Shown here piece by piece: positions 59,526 through 64,000 of a stretch of DNA of 64,000 bases. Made by a program: the position numbers and the translations under genes. The stretch is from Flagellimonas pacifica (lineage in GTDB: Bacteria; Bacteroidota; Bacteroidia; Flavobacteriales; Flavobacteriaceae), in contig NZ_OBEH01000001.1 of the NCBI RefSeq assembly GCF_900215465.1, forward strand, positions 372,001-436,000, given 5' to 3'. The notes below the pieces were generated by a model. It was given only the letters and a program-made list of their open reading frames with translations. It was not told where the DNA came from and ran no database searches. Numbering within the stretch: position 1 is the first letter of the stretch; the number at the start of each line of letters is the position of its first letter.

Positions 59526-61148
59526 ATGCGATACCTAAGAAAACTATTAAGTATTTCCTTTCTTGTCCTAATGGGCTTGGCCCTTTGGCAATGTGCCAAA
59601 AGAGGAACACCTTCGGGCGGACCCAAAGATGTGACTCCACCGAAATTATTGAAAACAGAACCTGAAAATTTTACTACAAGTTTTAAGGCGGAAAAAATAC
59701 GGTTGTACTTTGATGAGCTCATTAAACTGGAAGATGTACAGAACCAATTGATTGTTTCGCCTCCTTTGAAGTACCCTCCCGAGGTAAAACCTTTGGGTGG
59801 TGCCAACAAGTATATTGAAGTTATTATAAAGGACACCCTAAAAGAAAACACTACTTATACCTTAAATTTTGGCCAGAGCATAGTGGACAATAATGAAGGT
59901 AATCCCAATAGTTTTTTGACTTATGTTTTCTCTACCGGCACCTATATTGATTCTTTGACCCTGTCCGGTGCCGTAAAAGATGCATTTAACCGAAAAGCCG
60001 ATGAGTTCATTAGCGTTATGCTCTATGAATTGGACACAGCGTATACAGATTCCACTGTTTACAAAAGCCCTCCCAACTATATTTCCAACACATTGGATAG
60101 TTTGCCCTTGTTTGAACTTAAAAATCTAAAAGCTGGGCAATACATATTGGTAGGTCTAAAAGACATCAACAAAAACAACCAATTTGATCAACGACAGGAC
60201 AAAATTGGGTTTTTGAAAGATACCATTACCATTCCCACGGATTCCATTTATTTATTGAACCTCTTTCAGGAGAAGCCGGATTATAGTATTTCTGTGCCCA
60301 GTTATGTTGCCAAAAACCGCATTCTTTTTGGCTATCAAGGAAATTATGAGGACATCCAAATTAAAACTCTGACCGAATTACCGGATTCCGTAAATACCAT
60401 CATTCTAAAAGACAGGGAAAAAGACACGTTGGATTATTGGCTTACCCCAACAGATTTAGACTCTATTATTTTTACCGTAACAAATACAAGTTTAGAGCGG
60501 ATTGACACATTTACTGTTAAATCTCGAAAATTGGCTTTGGATTCTTTGCAGCTTAGTTCCAACATTAGTGGGCAAATGAACTTTGAGGATACTTTTAGTG
60601 TTTTGGCCAATACGCCCATTGTGGAATTGGACACTTCCAAAATTTGGTTCTTTAAAAGTGATTCCATCATAGCTCCATACTCTTTTAAAAAGGATTCTGT
60701 ACGCAATAAGATTGATTTTGGTTTTGAGATAGAACCCAACCAAAGCTATGCTTTTGAATTGATGCCAGGGGCAATTACCGATTTCTTCGGCATTCAAAAC
60801 GACACATTGAGCTATAGGTTATCAACAGGGAGCTATGCAGATTATGGGAATCTGCAGATCAATGTAAGCGGTGCCACGCGTTTTCCCATGATTTTGCAGC
60901 TCACAGATGATAAAGGAGAAATACAGCGTGAAATTTATGCTACCAAACCTGAGCCCTTTGAGTTCAACAATCTTGATGTAGGGAAATATCAACTACGGGT
61001 AATCTTTGATGATAATGGGAATGGCATTTGGGATACCGGAAATTACTTGCAAAAAATACAACCTGAAAAAGTAAGCTATTACCCAAATACGATTGAAATG
61101 AGAGCCAACTGGGAACAGGTAGAAAATTTTATCATTTTACCAGATTAA
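59526..61148 (+). CDS. Lipoprotein with SbsA-type Ig-like domain
   Basis: A 540-residue lipoprotein. Lipobox LALWQC (Cys about 22), then AKRGTPSGGPKDVTPPKLLKTEPEN, an SbsA-like Ig domain (about residues 30-145: IRLYFDELIKLEDVQNQLI), and further beta modules, including DDNGNGIWDTGNYL near the end. This family is widespread in Bacteroidota, with unknown role, probably on the outer membrane. The start at 59526 removes a TTG-led leader. The last 17 bases overlap the convergent amidase gene. Confidence 0.86.
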   Translation: MRYLRKLLSISFLVLMGLALWQCAKRGTPSGGPKDVTPPKLLKTEPENFTTSFKAEKIRLYFDELIKLEDVQNQLIVSPPLKYPPEVKPLGGANKYIEVIIKDTLKENTTYTLNFGQSIVDNNEGNPNSFLTYVFSTGTYIDSLTLSGAVKDAFNRKADEFISVMLYELDTAYTDSTVYKSPPNYISNTLDSLPLFELKNLKAGQYILVGLKDINKNNQFDQRQDKIGFLKDTITIPTDSIYLLNLFQEKPDYSISVPSYVAKNRILFGYQGNYEDIQIKTLTELPDSVNTIILKDREKDTLDYWLTPTDLDSIIFTVTNTSLERIDTFTVKSRKLALDSLQLSSNISGQMNFEDTFSVLANTPIVELDTSKIWFFKSDSIIAPYSFKKDSVRNKIDFGFEIEPNQSYAFELMPGAITDFFGIQNDTLSYRLSTGSYADYGNLQINVSGATRFPMILQLTDDKGEIQREIYATKPEPFEFNNLDVGKYQLRVIFDDNGNGIWDTGNYLQKIQPEKVSYYPNTIEMRANWEQVENFIILPD

Positions 61149-61908
61149 AATCGTCCCGATCTTCCAAGAACTTGAGCTTGTTCCTTGTTATATCAATATC
61201 GTTTTTCTCTAAAGTGGTATAGAGGACTTCTTTTTTTTCAGAATATGCTATTTGATTTCCCAAGGTATCGTACACCGCTGAATGACCTGAATACTCATAA
61301 CCTAGACCATCAACCCCAATTCTGTTGACTCCCACACAATAGGCCATGTTTTCAATAGCACGTGCCTTTAGTAAGGTGTCCCATGCTGCAATACGCGGTT
61401 TTGGCCAATTGGCCACATAGATCAAAACATCATAATTTTCCACATTTCTGGCCCATACAGGAAAACGAAGATCATAACAAATCAATGGGCAAATTTTAAA
61501 TCCTTTGTACTCCAGAAGTAATTTAGAGGTGCCCGCTTCATACACTTTGTCTTCTCCTGCCAAGGTAAAGGTGTGCCTTTTGTCATATGTTTTTGGATTT
61601 CCATTTGGATCAACAAAAAAGAGGCGATTGCGGTAAGTTTTTCCTTCTGAAAAAACAATGCTTCCAATCAAAGCCGCATTGCACTGTTCCGCAACTTTTC
61701 GCATCCACTCTACCGTTTTTCTGTCTTCTTCAGCTTCAATATTTTCTGGATTCATGGTAAACCCCGTAGAGAACATTTCTGGAAGAATAATCAAATCCAC
61801 ATCCTCGGTAATTGTTTGAATCTTCTCTTCAAATAATGCTCTATTTGCTTCTGGGTCTTCCCAAATCAAATGGGATTGTACTAGGGCTAATTTAAGTTTC
61901 GGGCTCAT
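61132..61908 (-). CDS. Carbon-nitrogen hydrolase, omega-amidase (YafV/Nit2) type
   Basis: A 258-residue nitrilase-superfamily enzyme with the Glu-Lys-Cys triad: Glu in LILPEMFSTGF, Lys in YDKRHTFTLAGED, Cys in CPLICYDLRFPVWARN. The FSTGFTMNP sequence is that of YafV/Nit2 omega-amidases that deaminate 2-oxoglutaramate. It is cytosolic. Convergent with the Ig lipoprotein, with 17-base overlap. A degenerate REP-like string lies upstream at about 61920-61945. Confidence 0.92.
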   Translation of the reverse strand: MSPKLKLALVQSHLIWEDPEANRALFEEKIQTITEDVDLIILPEMFSTGFTMNPENIEAEEDRKTVEWMRKVAEQCNAALIGSIVFSEGKTYRNRLFFVDPNGNPKTYDKRHTFTLAGEDKVYEAGTSKLLLEYKGFKICPLICYDLRFPVWARNVENYDVLIYVANWPKPRIAAWDTLLKARAIENMAYCVGVNRIGVDGLGYEYSGHSAVYDTLGNQIAYSEKKEVLYTTLEKNDIDITRNKLKFLEDRDDFNLVK

Positions 61909-61977
61909 AACTCATACTAAAGTCCTTCAATAAGCTCAGGGAAACATTGTTCAGCATTATATTTTTTATCACCGTTG

Positions 61978-62601
61978 CTAATCAAAATACACGTCAGATT
62001 CCGAAGACTTGGACAATTGGAACAAATGCTTTAATTGGCTTTCCAAAATCCGTTCTTCCGAAAGTTCCGGGAGTTTTTCTAACGGAAAAAAATCAGCGTC
62101 AAGCATATCAAATCCAGCTTTGAGTTCTCCACCAACCATTCTACATAAAAAAAACAGTTTGTAAATGTAATAGGGTTCCGGGGGGTGTGCATGTACCTGT
62201 TTGTCATAGACTCCTAAAAATCTTACCACCTCTGTTTTTATTCCTGTCTCTTCCTCAATTTCCTTAACCGCAATTTCTGAGGGTGTATTACCAATATCTG
62301 CCCAACCACCGGGTATGGTCCATTTGCCATCAATACTTTCCTTGGCCATTAAAATTTCATCCTTCTCATTCAATACAAGTCCCCTGACATCAACTTTTGG
62401 AGTAGGGTAGTCATTCTCTGGCATAAAAAAATCCTGCAACACTTCAATGGGAGCGTTAGCCATATAGGCCATAAGTTTCAGGCTTATCTTCTTCAATTCT
62501 TCATAGCGCTCCAAATCGTAGGGATCCTTGGCATATACCAAGCCTGTTTCTGAAATTGCCTTAATTCGTTTTAATAGGTTGAGTTGCTCTTTTGAATCCA
62601 T
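61978..62601 (-). CDS. Nudix hydrolase with Nudix_hydro_N domain
   Basis: A 207-residue protein: an N-terminal helical domain (about residues 1-65: LLKRIKAISETGLVYAKDPY) of the CDP-choline pyrophosphatase-like family, followed by a Nudix domain. The box reads GGWADIGNTPSEIAVKEIEE, then ETG. It has Asn in place of the first box Glu and Lys for Arg, but the GGWAD form is usual for this subfamily. Probably cleaves a nucleoside diphosphate derivative. It starts eight bases after the ankyrin gene's end. Confidence 0.88.
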   Translation of the reverse strand: MDSKEQLNLLKRIKAISETGLVYAKDPYDLERYEELKKISLKLMAYMANAPIEVLQDFFMPENDYPTPKVDVRGLVLNEKDEILMAKESIDGKWTIPGGWADIGNTPSEIAVKEIEEETGIKTEVVRFLGVYDKQVHAHPPEPYYIYKLFFLCRMVGGELKAGFDMLDADFFPLEKLPELSEERILESQLKHLFQLSKSSESDVYFD

Positions 62602-62609
62602 TAAACTGT

Positions 62610-63089
62610 TTATCCTTTTTCTTCCAATAGTTCTATTAAAGATTTGGTTCCTTGCATTTTTGCGTGATCCAAGGCCGTATTGCCCCTTGCATCTTTAGCC
62701 AATGTATCAGCACCATGCTCCAACAGTAATTGGGCAATTTCTATTCGGTTGAACGTTGCAGCATAAATGAGACTTGTGGCACCCATCGCATTAATATGAT
62801 TTACATTGGCCCCAGCTTTGATCAACAGCTTTGCCAAGTTAACATAGCCTTTAAAACACACTCCCAATAATGCAGTATTGCCCGAACCATCTTTTGCATC
62901 AATTTCGGCCCCTTTGTTCAATAGCAGTTCTGTAATTCCCTCATGATTGTAATAGGTAGCCAAAATCAAAGGAGTTGACCCTCTTTCATCTTTGGTTTCC
63001 AACAATTTGGTATCAGATTCAAGTAGTTGTGAAACAGCTTCAAGGTTGCCACTTCTTATTTCACTGAAGAAGTCATCTTTATTGTTCAT
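62610..63089 (-). CDS. Ankyrin-repeat protein next to katG
   Basis: A 159-residue protein of about four ankyrin repeats (ERGSTPLILATYYNHEGITE, GSGNTALLGVCFKGYVNLAK, AMGATSLIYAATFNRIEIAQ). The start at 63089 (MNNKDDFF) is an ATG; upstream frames are leader. It lies 83 bases after katG on the same strand. Ankyrin proteins next to catalase genes (for example AnkB beside KatB in Pseudomonas) are needed for catalase function, perhaps haem supply; a like role is inferred. Confidence 0.85.
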   Translation of the reverse strand: MNNKDDFFSEIRSGNLEAVSQLLESDTKLLETKDERGSTPLILATYYNHEGITELLLNKGAEIDAKDGSGNTALLGVCFKGYVNLAKLLIKAGANVNHINAMGATSLIYAATFNRIEIAQLLLEHGADTLAKDARGNTALDHAKMQGTKSLIELLEEKG

Positions 63090-63172
63090 ATTCCTTTGGA
63101 AAGGTATAAAAAAAACTGCCACAACCTTAGCGGATGTGACAGTTCTTCATAGTTAATTTCCTTTTTCTATTA

Positions 63173-64000
<828 letters not shown>

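Overview
The window is a compact, low-GC stretch of chromosome from a member of the Flavobacteriaceae (Bacteroidota), most likely a marine, gliding-type species. Supporting evidence includes the gldE/gldD gliding genes beside ssb and mutY, many TonB-dependent receptors, DUF4270 and SbsA-type Ig lipoproteins, a RNase E/G without a zinc-link, and promoter -7 boxes of the Bacteroidota type (TAnnTTTG). The genus cannot be fixed from the sequence alone. No rRNA, tRNA, CRISPR array, prophage or complete insertion sequence was recognised.

Layout. 1-4110: a DUF4199 membrane protein and a pair of M16 peptidases (one active, one inactive with an extra C-terminal domain). 4117-5022: an EamA transporter. 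5094-10566: a probable copper-handling locus. It holds two related small membrane-anchored Cys proteins, a Met/His-rich outer-membrane protein, a PepSY membrane protein, an OprC-like TonB receptor with a CxxxM motif, and a Met/His-rich lipoprotein. 10575-13994: gldD, gldE, ssb, mutY. 14118-16752: HU, a 29-residue basic protein, rng and recX. 16754-27126: biotin synthesis (bioB, bioA, bioD, bioF), with a beta-ketoacyl synthase, a DUF2007/zinc-ribbon protein, a flotillin/NfeD pair and a glycosyltransferase interleaved. 27191-29518: an M61 peptidase and an acetyltransferase. 29586-31463: atpD-atpC. 31627-34392: a large TonB receptor. 34603-40527: glmS, a DUF4270 lipoprotein, a short glycogen-synthase-like protein, and divergently panC-panD. 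40530-46017: a flippase-like protein, a pseudo-esterase, radA, an aldo/keto reductase and xth. 46139-51023: small envelope proteins, an isochorismatase-like hydrolase, an exported Gfo/Idh/MocA oxidoreductase and a TonB receptor. 51024-55619 is the most accessory-looking part: a cytosolic trypsin-like protease behind a 101-bp inverted-repeat element, small acetyltransferase and DUF1801 genes, a repeat cluster, then fhs. 55620-64000: a membrane protein, glycyl-tRNA synthetase, a coiled-coil protein, a ComF-type phosphoribosyltransferase, an Ig lipoprotein, an omega-amidase-like hydrolase, a Nudix hydrolase, an ankyrin protein and the 3' part of katG.

How the parts work together. The strongest candidate for an under-described system is the copper locus at 5-10.6 kb. 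Its two small proteins share a C-x9-C-x3-C core and a C-terminal His-x-Pro-Pro-like tail. One heads the forward Met-rich/PepSY group and the other lies immediately upstream of the OprC-like receptor. The biotin region shows a gene-level curiosity: a dispersed REP-like palindrome lies in frame inside bioF, and the same family occurs in several intergenic sites and inside a terminator loop. A 29-residue, almost wholly Lys/Arg/His protein between HU and rng has an unusually clear Shine-Dalgarno sequence for this phylum and may be a ribosomal component.

Limits. All family names rest on motif recognition by eye. Starts were moved where an internal ATG with a signal peptide, an ATGA overlap or a promoter box gave a better fit.
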